From: Hirudo medicinalis
Lineage: Eukaryota > Annelida > Clitellata > Hirudinida > Hirudinidae
Assembly: GCA_011800805.1 (NCBI GenBank)
Contig: MPNW01000064.1
Coordinates: forward strand, 257,024-321,023
Direction: 5' to 3'
DNA length: 64,000 nucleotides
Shown one piece after another: positions 53,801 to 64,000 of this stretch. The first letter of the stretch is position 1; each line of letters opens with the position of its first letter. Below the pieces are notes generated by a model that had not been told where the DNA came from, searched no databases, and worked only from the letters and a program-made list of their open reading frames with translations. The position numbers and the translations under genes are program-made.

Positions 53801-56800
53801 CAAAATAAATGGCCCTGTATCAAAATTTAATTTCCTTCATTATAACAAAATGATGAGTTTTTGATTTTATTAAATTTGACAAGAATGAAAACAATACGAT
53901 ACATTTTCTTAATACTCCTCAGAGGAGTTCCCCGTCTTAAAACATTTCAGCCCTGTTTCTCCACCCATTTTCACGGAGGGGGCCACATCTGGTGATCAGC
54001 CAGATGACCCTGTCAGTTTTTACCTTTCAGACTCGTTGGCATTCTTATGATGATTTTTACTGCCTGCTGCAGACCAAGACAAGTTGGAGGAACACTTACT
54101 TAAAACAATATAGTGACACCCTCCACCATAAGTCTCTATAGGAAAGTTTTCTATAGGAAAGTTTGGACATCCAGTGGTACCAGTCCCAGCCAGTCCCTTT
54201 TGCTTGGAATCTCCTTCACTCGAGGAGGTGAGAAGCTATTAAGAAAGTGAGAAACCACTCAGCACCAGGACAAACAGAATTCCCTATCTCCTGTACAAGA
54301 CACTGTACCTGCTGCATTCCTTTATTCAGAGAGTATGGTCTTTTGCCATGGTCGATGGTGAATGGAGGAAGGCATAGGGTATCTACATTTGAAAGGGAGA
54401 AAGACTCCAGTAGTTTTTTTTTTCCAATATTTATAGTTACAGGGATTTTTAGATTCAACAGCAAGCCTTACATAGTATCACAACCTTGGTCATGGCTTTC
54501 AAAAAGGCAAATTATTTAATTATTCAAAGGTTCTAAAACTGTCTGGAGATAGATGCTTCCTGAGAAATGAATACCACATTTGTGGCATCAACCATAAAAT
54601 ATTGAATATAATAAAATATATCAAATATAATAAAATGATTTAGAGGCATTAAAGGAAACTTAAAGATAAGGTTAAAGCAAAAAAAAGCTTTTAATGGATA
54701 TCTATAGAATTTATCATCATATTACAAAACAAATTTCTTCATTTAATACATTCTGTGTATCAAATAACTTATCCAAATTTAGGTTTGAAAGAATAGTTAA
54801 TTTAAAAGTAAATTTTAAAAATCTTTTGCGGTCGCAAAGGTATGCCAATGACTATAGTTGTTGATTATACCAATGTGGTCATTGATTTCTCAGCTTCATC
54901 ACATCTCATTGTTAATATTTCATAGTTAGTTCAATTCCTTCTAAAAATTTGAATATCGATCTCTTATCCTCAATATGTTGTCTTTAAATACCAAAGCATG
55001 AGAAATGTTAAACTCATCCCTGGTTTTTCCATATACATATATTCCCTATTTCTTGAGCGTCAACATAATACATAATCACATGTTTCACCTTAAATACATG
55101 TTTTGTTAAAATAAGCCATTTAGAAGAGATCCATCCACCTTATTTTAAATATATAAAAACACCAATGCCAAATTTATGTTTTTAATTTTTACTATCAACT
55201 GACTCATTAACAATACTTTCTGACAACTTGTATTACAAATAAAATCTTTGAAGTGTTTTATGCAATTCATAAATTCTCGGAAAATAAACAACAGATGAAA
55301 CAAAGACTATGAGTCTTATATTTATATATTATTTATTTTATAGAATATTACAAATTAATTTGATTTTATAATTTATAATATATTGGTGATTTTTGCTCGA
55401 GAGACCAAGATTTTATAATCCGAGCATAGTGCATTGCACTCTCCAATCCTTGAATAGTGTTCCCCAGTCTGGAGTCTTCTCAATAAACAACTTATAAGCA
55501 AGATTGAACTTATTCAAAAGTACTTCACAAGAGCCTTCCCAGATTTAAAAGCACTACTATATAGAAGCATACTCCATCGACTAGGACTTAAGACCCCTGA
55601 ACAACACATCAGCAACTTTTTTTTTTGTTCACTTCACCATTGCAGACTTACAATTTTTCAAACTGTCTTGTCATTAAAATGATTAATTGATTATGTGTTA
55701 TTCTTCTAGGTTGTATTTGGATCTTTATTTTTTGTTCGCTTTATATTTTCACTGACCCTTCAGTTTGTTGGAAATAAATAAATATAAAAGTCATTCAATC
55801 CAAATTATATGCCAGTCAGATGAGAAACAATCAATTGAAGAGCTTTTCATGCAATTACACTCATTTAAATTTGGGATCATGGGATCTTGGGTGAAGTGAT
55901 GTCAGCAGAATAAATGCAAATGCAGATGTCTTAGCTACAAAACTACAACAGTTTCAGAGATCAACATTCAAGAAAAAGAAAGCAAAAGTTCGAACTACTA
56001 CCAAAAATTTTCTATTAGTTTGTCAAGCCTCATTTTCAGGTAATGATTTACCTCTAATCAAATATCTTTAAAATACTAAAGGAAACTTCCAAACCTCACA
56101 TCTTACTCATATATTTACTAATATATACTAGTAAACATATTTAGCAATGCTGTAATGGAAAAATCTGAATGAAATTCAACGTTTAATGCATGAGTTATAT
56201 CCATAAAATGTAGACACAAAACATTTGTGTAATTCACTGCAATTAGAACTTTCAGGCAAGTTTACATATGCACAGCTGCAGTCAATTAAGTCATAATTTG
56301 TTGCCTGGCTAAATTAAACTTTATCCATTTAAACAGGCAATAAAGTTGCTATAACTTAAGCTGACACAGTGCTTGTCCAACCTCTGTGACTCTTTGTAGT
56401 TAACATAAAAATTTATCTAACCAAGGACCAACCTAGAAAACTCTTAAACTTATGCAGCAAATTATTTGGAAACTTATAAACTTTATTAAGCAATAATCAC
56501 ATAGTAGTTCAGACCAAAAATAAAATGTCCAAGCAATGTAATGTAATGCAACTTTAATGCAATATTTAGGTTTGAAATAGAGCTATTATTTTTATTTCAG
56601 GTTGATCATTAATTGCTTTCGTAAACAATTTTTTCAACTGTTCATCAGTCAAGCAGTAACTGGTCTGTGTTATTCACTTCAAATAAATCTACACTTTCTC
56701 AAATATGCATAACATTAGCTTAACAAATTCACCTTTTAAATATAAAGTGCTTTGCATAAATTTGGCCCAGGTTCAAGAATCACACAATTTGAACAGTTAT

Positions 56801-59800
56801 CTATTACATTACCACTGATTTTTGACCCAAATATCATTTACACCATTCACAAAATTATATTTAATTAATATACAATAAAATTTAGCAGTAAAATTTGAAT
56901 ATTAGTGGGATTTCATCAATAAATGCCTTTGATGTTGTTTTTTGAGGTTTTTGCCGCTGAACATGGGGACTCTTCCTGTCCAGGAAATGATTTTTATTAT
57001 AGGACTCACAAAAGCTGATTATTATAATAAGGCTCTATATAAATGGTTCCATTTCCAAGACTCACTTATGTAATACAAGTACTGTTAGTTTACATTATTA
57101 TAGATGGTTCTGGAAAGAGACTTAATGATATCGAAAAAGTACAAATAAAGGCCTTTAAAGACTTGAATTTGTCAATTTCAGATATTTCTAGAAGGGTGAA
57201 TCAATCTAGAAAGGTTACAAGATGTTATTTGAATGATCCTGAAAATTATGGAACAAAAACTAGTCTGGGAAGACCTCAAAAACTTTCTGAACGTGAGAAA
57301 TGAGTTGTCCTCCGTGAAGCTTCCGAGGGGTTTAGCTCAACAAGAGACTTAAAAAATAACTTAAATTTGGAGGTTAGTCGATGGACTGTATTGAGATGCC
57401 TTCAGAGGATTAGTTTCCTGAAGTGTATTAAGCGTCAGCACCAACCACTTCTAATGGAGGTTCACAAGAAGATCCGGCTAAACTTGGCAAAAGAGATGGT
57501 GAGTTCGGAGATGAACTGTTATATTTTCAGATGAAAAGAAATTGAATTTGGATGGTCCAGATTATTATTGACACGATGTCAGAGGGCCCGAAAAAACATT
57601 TTTTAACAGAAATTTCGGAGGTGGCTCAGTGATGGTCTGGGCTGCCATTTCCTCTCATGGTTCATCTGAACTCGTCTTCTTGGAAGGGAAGCAGAACTCA
57701 CTAAAATATGTTGAAACACTGGACCAGTATCTCTTTCCGCTATGTGACAAATTTGGAGATGATGCAGTCATTTTTCAGCATGACAATGCCCCGCTACACA
57801 CATCAAGACTGACTAAAACTTTTCTCCAGGAGAGGAATTTGAAGGTTCTGAAGTGACCAGCTCGCTCCCTAGACTTGAACACCATTGAAGTGTGGGGACT
57901 GCTTGCTAGGGAGGCATTTTCCAATGGGAAGCAATATTTCAGTGTTCAGGAACTGAAAGATGCTTTGAATAAGGCCTGGAAGAAACTGGATGAAAAGAGC
58001 TTGAAACCTTTCCTGGATTCATTAAAAAATAGAGTTCAAGAGTTAANTCAGTGTTCAGGAACTGAAAGATGCTTTGAATAAGGCCTGGAAGAAACTGGAT
58101 GAAAAGAGCTTGAAACCTTTCCTGGATTCATTAAAAAATAGAGTTCAAGAGTTAATTATTAAGAAAGGAGATAAGATACATTATTGGCTTTCATATAAAT
58201 AATAATTTAAAGGTATGATTTTAATAAATATGAAAATTTGTGCTCCCTAGTGTTTCTTGTTCCTACATGTAATTTTGGGTATTTCCAGTTTTTCTTGGAA
58301 TTTGCATGAAATATTTGTCTGAGTTCAATAAAATTGATGAGTGTGTAAATCGAATGTGTTTTAGTACATTGTATGAAAAAATGGCCTGTGAAAATTCTGT
58401 ACATAAAAAGTTTTTGTCAAAAAACGTAACTTTGTCAAATTTATGCAACGCACTGCAGTTACTATATTTTCTTGAAACAAATTTGAGTATTAAGTTTTAA
58501 CAGCTAGTTTTCTATACGAGTTATATAATTTTGCAAACTGTGGCAGGCTGCATAAAATCATCCTGGCGTGCAGGTTGGCCGAATGGGTTACGTTCCTGCA
58601 TACGGCGGTAATGGCAACAGTCGTAATGTGTCGTGTTCGAAACCCAGCCTGCACTGCCGCAAGCGCCCTTGGGAAGGAGCGCTATATAANCGTAATGTGT
58701 CGTGTTCGAAACCCAGCCTGCACTGCCGCAAGCGCCCTTGGGAAGGAGCGCTATATAAATGGTTGACAAGAAGCGCCTCTGACGCTATGCATATGGCGCT
58801 ATATAAATGAAGTACATCCTGCAAGCCAAGTGTTGATCTGCACTGAGCTAAGGTGTAGCATGCTAAGACCAAATATTAAATAAAATTTTGCTGGAGGACA
58901 TTGCAATTTGAATAAGATTAACATACCTAGAAGGAGCCACACCAACAAGATTGGGGATTAATCCCTTAAGAGAGCAGCTGGTCCTTCGTTGACAATGATA
59001 TTCCTTTAAAGCAATAACAATTTTTATCTGCGATTGAATTATGAAGATGTTTCAATATATTTCAACAACAAAATAATATAGTCCAAAGAGAGGTCTTTTT
59101 AAATATGTATAACCCAAAAATACAAAATTGTAATTTTACATCAACTTTGTGACAAATGCACTAGAAATGGAAAAGGCATAATTAATCCAATGTGAAACTA
59201 AATTAGGTTATCTTGTCCCAAACTCTATCTACCACAATATCACACTAGTAGGTCTTAGAAGGATTGCCTTCCTCATGATGATGATGAATCATGGTGATCG
59301 GCAAGTCATAATGTGTTTTGTTGCAAACATGGTTGCACTGCTTCTAGTAACCCTTGGGAAAGAGTGCCATAGTGCTACATAAATGGTTGGTCCAACATTC
59401 TGTTGTAGAATCCTTTAGGATAGGTGGGCACCTACTTAATCACAAACATCACCATAGGCTACATAATTTAAAATAACTACCTATATGACTTCAATGAATT
59501 AATGACAAAATGAGTCTTTCCCAGATTAACAAAGAATTTAGTATTTAATTGAAACAATGATATTTAAGACTACTGTACTCACCTTAGAACCCTAGGCATA
59601 ATTAATAATGGTTGCACTTAAAAAGATTTTAAGTATTAACTATTTTTAGTATTATCTAAACCAAAATGGATTTTCCGATTTCCTATTTTATTAATTTCAC
59701 AAAATGACAACATGAAATATGACAAACCTAAAACAAGCAAGTATTCCCAGCCGAGGTCTCATGAATGCAGTGGTGTAATCAGCTCTTTCAGAAACAAAAG

Positions 59801-60036
59801 TAGTTGCAGGTCCACCAGAAGTGATGAATATCCTACCAAATATTTCATACATCCTCACTCTCCTTAGTAAAGATGGTCTAAGTGGTGAGTGAAAACTTTT
59901 ATAATATTCAATTTGTTGTGGAACTTCATGGATTGGCAATCTATGATCAGTCAAAAGAGATTTTTTTGAAGACTGTAATCTTGTCTTTAGAACTTCCAGA
60001 GGGCAAGTCAAAACTGCCCCTGCTGTCCCACCAGCT
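47666..60036 (-). CDS. SLC25A33/A36-type mitochondrial pyrimidine nucleotide carrier (gene span)
   Basis: Six minus-strand exons: 59728-60036, 58927-59003, 53708-53814, 48725-48788, 48288-48616 and 47666-47898. All three carrier signatures are present: [27 protein letters not shown] (the P-I-W form typical of SLC25A33/36) and [12 protein letters not shown]. Other family blocks are [43 protein letters not shown] and [20 protein letters not shown]. The protein has six transmembrane helices in the inner mitochondrial membrane and by family exchanges pyrimidine nucleotides; fly rim2 is a relative. The linker after the first signature is long, as in rim2. The start codon exon is not seen. The second exon lacks one base, which breaks the frame as printed. 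Confidence 0.94.
48288..48616 (-). CDS. SLC25A33/36-like exon, repeat 2 end to repeat 3
   Basis: Acceptor TATAAAG|G and donor CATG|GTGAAT. Encodes [20 protein letters not shown], the helix [14 protein letters not shown], a Ser/Lys-rich loop and [14 protein letters not shown]. Confidence 0.92.
48725..48788 (-). CDS. SLC25A33/36-like exon with NPIW signature
   Basis: A 64-bp exon; acceptor TTTTTTAG|G and donor ACCC|GTAAGA. Encodes [20 protein letters not shown], the second carrier signature. Confidence 0.92.
48789..51679 (-). other. SLC25 intron, dispersed repeats only
   Basis: No coding exon. Segments 49690-49880 and 50555-50640 are diverged copies of the repeat at 15661-16020. A duplicated TTTTAGTTTTAGAGA(T/C)(G/A)GAGACTTATGAATC block lies at 49352-49425. 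Confidence 0.6.
51680..52585 (-). mobile_element. Tc1-like transposon in SLC25 intron
   Basis: The minus frame in order: [17 protein letters not shown] (N-terminus near 52575), [20 protein letters not shown] with [14 protein letters not shown] (first Asp changed context), [38 protein letters not shown] and ending near [10 protein letters not shown]. It belongs to the same subfamily as 57043-58200. Stops and frameshifts are present. Confidence 0.85.
52626..52690 (-). repeat. Retroelement 3' tail fragment
   Basis: The reverse complement reads GTCCAAATCATCTCAGTTAT then GCAAGGGACTTTAATAAATT, matching 23762-23826 and 32721-32790. Confidence 0.8.
52691..53707 (-). other. SLC25 intron, no recognised feature
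   Basis: AT-rich intronic DNA without supported coding or repeat content. Confidence 0.5.
53708..53814 (-). CDS. SLC25A33/36-like exon, second helix pair
   Basis: Acceptor ATACAG|G and donor GCTG|GTTTGT. Encodes [15 protein letters not shown] and [13 protein letters not shown]. Phases match both neighbours. Confidence 0.9.
53815..56740 (-). other. SLC25 intron with repeat fragments
   Basis: Contains the repeat shared with 9879-10050 at 53915-54045, and a LINE fragment at 55451-55610. Otherwise AT-rich with no coding exon. Confidence 0.55.
55451..55610 (+). mobile_element. LINE RT C-terminal fragment
   Basis: The forward frame gives [34 protein letters not shown] in pieces, matching the I-E-x-V-Q-x-x-F-T-R...R-L-x-x-L-G-L block after the RT of CR1-like LINEs. 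Confidence 0.65.
57043..58200 (+). mobile_element. Tc1-like transposon, most intact copy
   Basis: Frames in order give [20 protein letters not shown], the helix-turn-helix [34 protein letters not shown] (first catalytic Asp, about 57530), [36 protein letters not shown] (second Asp) and [15 protein letters not shown] (Glu, in place of I-E-N-x-W-G), so it is of the DD34E class. Stops at about 57301 and 57856 (the latter where Trp is usual) and small deletions make it inactive. An N at 58047 is followed by an exact 108-bp duplicate of 57939-58046, an assembly artefact. Confidence 0.9.
57939..58155 (+). repeat. Exact 108-bp duplication across an N
   Basis: 57939-58046 equals 58048-58155 with a single N between. 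This is the pattern of two contig ends joined without merging their overlap. Confidence 0.9.
58571..58815 (+). mobile_element. tRNA-derived SINE with L2-type 3' tail
   Basis: A box TGGCCGAATGG, B box GTTCGAAACCC, a body ending GCGCTATATAA, then the tail AAGCGCCTCTGACGCTATGC...GGCGCTATATAAATG that also ends the LINE at 3829. Bases 58622-58689 are repeated exactly at 58691-58758 around an N at 58690. True length is therefore about 69 bp shorter. Confidence 0.88.
58927..59003 (-). CDS. SLC25A33/36-like exon with 1-base deletion
   Basis: Encodes [12 protein letters not shown] then, one frame over, [13 protein letters not shown]. The exon is 77 bp where the flanking phases require 78. The missing base falls in the GGG at 58963-58965 (CCC on +). 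Donor AG|GTATGT. Confidence 0.85.
59295..59395 (+). mobile_element. Degenerate SINE copy
   Basis: Aligns with the 58600-58760 body: AGTCATAATGTGTTTTGTTG (B box decayed), CACTGCTTCTAGTAACCCTT, GGGAAAGAGTGCCATAGTGC and TACATAAATGGTTGG. Confidence 0.7.
59728..60036 (-). CDS. SLC25A33/36-like exon, first repeat
   Basis: Acceptor GTTACAG|A and donor TTTTAG|GTTTGT. Encodes [20 protein letters not shown] and a 70-residue variable linker ending LACF. The in-frame Met just before TCPLEV is not a likely start, because the upstream Gly-rich helix is conserved. Confidence 0.88.
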
Positions 60037-61260
60037 CTGTAACAGTAATGTTATTTGTTGTTGCTTTATAAGATTTAAATAAAGAATACTAAAGGTTTTA
60101 GGTTTTTCCATCTGGCTCTTTCAAGTGCATTAAAATAACGATTCATGTAACTGCTATAATTTCATACTACCCTGACAATGACCTTAGAAGCCAAAACTGA
60201 TCAGTTAGTTAATAAAAACTACAAATATAAATTTAGTGACAACATTTCAACATACTTAAAGCAGTGCAAGCAGATAGTTAATGTTACATCACTCGAAGCA
60301 AGAAGAGAACTAACTAGAAAACATACGAGTCTATTAACTGACAACAAGTTAATATACATAGTCACTAAGTGAGCAAGAGAGTGCGAGCGGTAGCCAGAGG
60401 CTACGAAAATATTGAGCCATTATATTGTCAAATAACACAGCAAACATATGTAGAGAAGAGTGCAATGAAACGTATGACAAGAGTTAGAATACAACTTTTC
60501 CATGTTCTCATCCCCCAAATGTTTTCCATTTGACTCCAATGTATAGCAGAAAAACATTCATGAAGATATTTCAAAATTTTGGACTGTTCGAGCGAGAGCA
60601 ATCAGTTTGCAAATATTCATTTTTATTGGCACCCTAAGGCAGACCCTTATCACAATATTCAGTCTGTATTATCCCTTTAGTAAAATATTACTTCAGACAG
60701 AAAGAGATACCACACCCAGCTATAAAAGCATCAAAAAATACAACAATGCATCCTATTAATAATATGATTTCACTGCTATAAAATAAAAGTTAATATTTAT
60801 ATTGCTTATGGGATTGACATATCTAGTCACCATGAGATTTTGTGCTTGTGAGGAATATTATAATTTGCATATTAATTCAAAATTTCAGGAATTACACCAA
60901 AGTTAAGTAGTGGTGGTGTAAGATCCATTTATCAATTTATCAGGCTGGTGAAGTCTTGAGATTGAAAACCATTTTTTATTTCACAGAAACAAAGTGACAT
61001 GACCAAGAGATTGAGGAGACATGTGACTCAAAACTAAAGAAAACTTTGGGAGAGAGCATCCTTCAATGCCTAGATGATTAGGACCAATTCCCAAGCAGCA
61101 AGTTTGATGATAACAATAATTTATCAACATCCATTTAGCATTGGGTGCCCCTATTAATTATCTATGTGGATGTTTCCCATCAATAAGAAATTTGCATCTC
61201 CAAGAAAATGCAATTGATTACACTCGAGACCTTGTCATCTTGCCAGCATGATGAAATGGA
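60037..61260. other. Upstream of last SLC25 exon seen; no exon found
   Basis: AT-rich. The first coding exon of the carrier (start Met and the Gly-rich first helix) should lie here or beyond 64000, but I did not find a matching frame. A 64-codon frame at 60178-60372 has no known motif. Confidence 0.5.
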
Positions 61261-61263
61261 AAT

Positions 61264-61335
61264 GTAAACGTATTTCATTTATATAGCGCCATAAACAGTC
61301 AGAGGTGCTTCTTATTAACCATTTACATAGTGTAC
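61264..61335 (-). mobile_element. SINE/L2 3' tail fragment
   Basis: The reverse complement reads AATGGTTAATAAGAAGCACC, TCTGACTGTTTATGGCGCTA and TATAAATG, the SINE tail with changes. Confidence 0.8.
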
Positions 61336-61739
61336 CAACCTGCATGCCAAAAACTCAAATCAAGAGGTTGTCATTTTATGGATTGTTCAAACTCAATGAC
61401 ATCTTATTTTAGGGGTACAGGTAATGGTGGAGGAAACTGACAACCAAAGAAAATGGCCATCAATTTTGGAGAAATATTGAGCTAAGGTTTGCCCGTTCCC
61501 CCTCACAGAAACACTAAGTTATTAAGTTTGACACCAGATATCTTTGCTATTTCACTTTGATTTCTTTTTTGTTTTATTGTGAAGGTATTCATTGCCACAA
61601 TCTTCATTCTCCAAAACGCAAGCTTTGGACTGTTTAATTTTCAATCTTTTTTCAGAAAGTCTATTTTTGTGAAATTGTATAAGTCAAAAATTTATTTTTG
61701 AATTTGAGTTGCTGTGAAATAAATTATGTGTGGGTGACC

Positions 61740-62260
61740 AAAGATCGTGATGGATAAGGATGAGCTGGAATTGAAACTCTTCTTGAGCCCCTACAAGAAT
61801 CCTCAGAGCGGTGACCCCTCCACAAATATTTCAGCCCATGAAACCTCTGACAGTCTCCAGGGCTGGGCCATACTTGCTTATCAGCTGAGTGTTCCTATTG
61901 GTACTGACTTGACCCCTCTTGTCCATAGCTCATTTGAACTATGTGCCAACGATAATCAACTTTCCAAACCTCACCTCTCACTCTTTCCAATACCTTCACA
62001 TGCTCCACAAAGGGAAGAACTATCTCGTAGATGGTGAGAGTCTCAGAAGCAGCATGAACTGTGATAACTTCAGAATTTTCCTGGCACTGTCGATTGCTTC
62101 CATTCCTTCTTGACATAGTCTCTTGACTGCCTAGTTTTTTTCAGAGAAGTTTTTGTCAAGGATCCTTCCTAAGCTTTTAACAAGTTCCTCCGATATCATT
62201 GGAACTCTTTGACCAGCATGATGTATAAGGATGACCTGGAAGTGAATTCTTTCCCAAACT
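61740..62260 (-). mobile_element. R2/NeSL-like LINE fragment
   Basis: Minus frames give VPMISEELVKSLGRILDKNF, KRLCQEGMEAIDSARKILKL and TIYEIVLPFVEHVKVLERVR. These match the K-S-L-G-x-x-x-D...L-P...Y-E-I-P-L-x-x-V-E block found in better shape at 34030-33860. Frameshifts split it. Confidence 0.65.
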
Positions 62261-63720
62261 ATGCAAGAACCTAGCAGCATTTTAATAGGATTGACATCTC
62301 TATTCCAACAACATTAAACTATTTGGAACAAATCCTCTTGCATGGCAGCGCTTGACTGCTTATGACAGATACAATGCTGATCAAATTACAGGAACTGGAC
62401 TTTAAAATTAACCATTATCCACCACATTTACCATACCTTGCACCAACTTTGTCCAGGAGCATTTCTCACAAGGAATTCAACTCATGGAAAATGCCTTTCT
62501 CGATTTCATTGCTGCATCCACAAACAAACTACCTTTAATATTGCCATATTAATAGTCCAGGTGCATTGTTTGATTAACTGAACCTCTTATTGTTTAGTAA
62601 ACAATAAATTGAGCTTTTGATTCAAAACCAGACATTCCACATTACATCAACAAACAGCTAAAATAATGTCCCTAATAAAACTGTTGAATGTATTTCTATA
62701 CTTGCAAATTACACAGTGCAATTTTACAATATTCCCCCAGATAGCAGTGAACCAAAAAAAGACAGATAACAAAATTGTCAAGAACAAAATACAAGTGACA
62801 TGTAATTGATTACAAGTACAAGTTCCAAGTATCCCATATTTGCTGTGCAGTCCAATAGTAGTCTGGTTCAGTAAATTAATCTTAAGCAACTGTAACTGGG
62901 CCAGATAAATGTTCCAGTTGCCTTTGTTGATAGGCACTGATTGGCTGGAAGCTTTTGGAGAGATTATTTAAGTCTTTCTACTGAGTTAAGCAGTTCTTGC
63001 TAATCATAGTTTCCAAAATGTGACTTTGTGCTTCAGGAAGTGGTCCAAAGATGTAAATTTCGATGTGTTGGAATCAACACAAAAAGTCATTTTCTGCACC
63101 ATGAATCTCGTTATTGTTTCTGTCATGAAATGCACGATTTGTGACAGGAATGAAGAAACTGGAAGGCAGAGATATGGAAATTCTGACCAGCTGCAAACTC
63201 ACAAATCAAGTCATAGCTGAGCACAATTTTGTCCTGTTTTTATAATTTTTTAAATTTAATCTTGCTGCTGATTTCACTGCACAGTAAAGTTTTTTTCTTC
63301 TTGAACACTGTTGGGTGTTCCTTAAATTTTTTTGGCTGCTGATCCTGAAAATCTCATCCAAATTTGCCCATTTGTACCATTTCATTGAAATCTTTAGTTT
63401 TGACATGTTTTTTCTTATATTTGTGTCCAAAAACACTGCACGCCAATATTTTGAAAGGTTTTGTTTCCTTAAGTTTTTGCTGATTTTGGTGACTGGTGAG
63501 TATGCAAATATAGTTTTGGTTTTGCTAGATCACGTAGGAACTCTGAGAAATAGATTGTTTAAATAAGCTGTTTACCAGCAATAACATGCTGTGTTCATCA
63601 CTGACAACACTAAGATTTGCATGAAAAAGTCCAAGCATGAGCAGGAGATAAATCTTGTCTTGAGGGACATTCACTTCATTGTTTTGCCTCCTCTTCAACT
63701 CAGATAAAATATTGAACAAA
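62261..63720. other. No confident gene
   Basis: Several short frames with no recognised motifs. Composition like the rest of the intergenic DNA. Confidence 0.5.
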
Positions 63721-63724
63721 TAAT

Positions 63725-63935
63725 TAATTTTAAAGATATTTTTAGGTTCTCATCAATCAGATGTTAACAATGAACCCTTTAATGAACAATCGCAAGTAGA
63801 AATTTATGATATTCCATTCACAGATTATTTTCTAAAAAGTCTACAGGAAAGATTTTCAAAACACAAATTCATTCTGGTGGGATTCCAAAGTTTGTTACCA
63901 AATGATCCAAGTCAGCTTACAGATCAATTCTAGAT
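63725..63935 (+). pseudogene. hAT-type (ZMYM1/52-kDa-repressor-like) fragment
   Basis: The forward frame after an AG at about 63747 reads YDIPFTDYFLKSLQERFSKH, KFILVGFQSLLPND. It recalls the I-P-F-L-D-x-x-I-x-x-L-x-x-R-F...H block of hAT-derived ZMYM1-like transposases. Only about 60 codons are visible before a stop, so the call is tentative. Confidence 0.45.
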
Positions 63936-64000
63936 AAAATAGCTAGAAAACAAAGGAATAATTGGACATTAATTTATAATTACACCTGATCTAAAGTGCT

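Noticed and set aside
58571..58640. Genuine tRNA gene
   Set aside because: A and B boxes are present, but repeated dispersed copies, lack of a clean cloverleaf and the LINE-type tail show a SINE.
60178..60372. 64-codon frame near the SLC25 5' end as its first exon
   Set aside because: It lies on the wrong strand and lacks the conserved Gly-rich first helix.
1..64000. CRISPR array or bacterial-type operon
   Set aside because: No regular 25-40 bp repeats with unique spacers, no Shine-Dalgarno-led gene strings, and abundant spliced genes.

Overview
This is animal (metazoan) nuclear DNA, AT-rich and dominated by mobile elements. The evidence is GT-AG introns, a MECOM/hamlet-type zinc-finger gene, an SLC25 mitochondrial carrier, and the mix of non-LTR, LTR, Tc1 and hAT elements. 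No strong clue fixes the phylum. The long linker in the carrier resembles that of insect rim2, so an invertebrate is likely. No bacterial operon, CRISPR array or cellular rRNA/tRNA gene was seen.

Four host genes can be assembled from phase-matched exons. (1) A four-exon gene on +, 8904-21248, encodes about 593 aa with an N-myristoylation-type start and a C-terminal SOCS box; one intron is 10.2 kb and full of transposons. (2) A calmodulin-like EF-hand gene lies on -, about 21956-22467, tail to tail with gene 1. (3) A MECOM/PRDM16/hamlet-type zinc-finger factor on +, 44484-47192, has four exons in the window, two C2H2 clusters and a CtBP-type PLDLT motif; its 5' end is not seen. (4) An SLC25A33/A36 (rim2-type) pyrimidine nucleotide carrier on -, 47666-60036, has six exons here; its first exon is not seen. 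Exon 58927-59003 lacks one base. Genes 3 and 4 converge with 473 bp between their stop codons.

Most of the rest is transposon debris. A Ty3/gypsy-like LTR element covers 1-2067 and 4810-5628. L2/CR1-like LINEs lie at 3373-3890, 6488-7480, 11030-12520, 16640-17790 and 34520-34690. R2/NeSL-like LINEs with Myb, RT and restriction-like-endonuclease parts lie at 3880-4664, 10396-13551, 29588-31878, 32334-34150, 34740-34930, 38488-38720 and 61740-62260. An RNase H-bearing LINE lies at 35230-36960 (-) and another LINE RT at 37025-38300 (-). Tc1-like elements lie at 25083-25600, 39240-40200, 51680-52585 and 57043-58200. A hAT remnant with a perfect 8-bp target duplication is at 41254-41916. Tandem AT-rich satellites occupy 26220-27655. 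A tRNA-derived SINE shares its 3' tail with the local L2-like LINE.

Five single-N joins (2027, 5337, 41717, 58047, 58690) mark assembly seams. At two of them the sequence on both sides is an exact duplicate, so some apparent duplications are artefacts. I found no clearly new multi-gene system. The strongest leads are the unfamiliar SOCS-box protein, the SINE/LINE tail sharing, and the gag-integrase fusion ORF.
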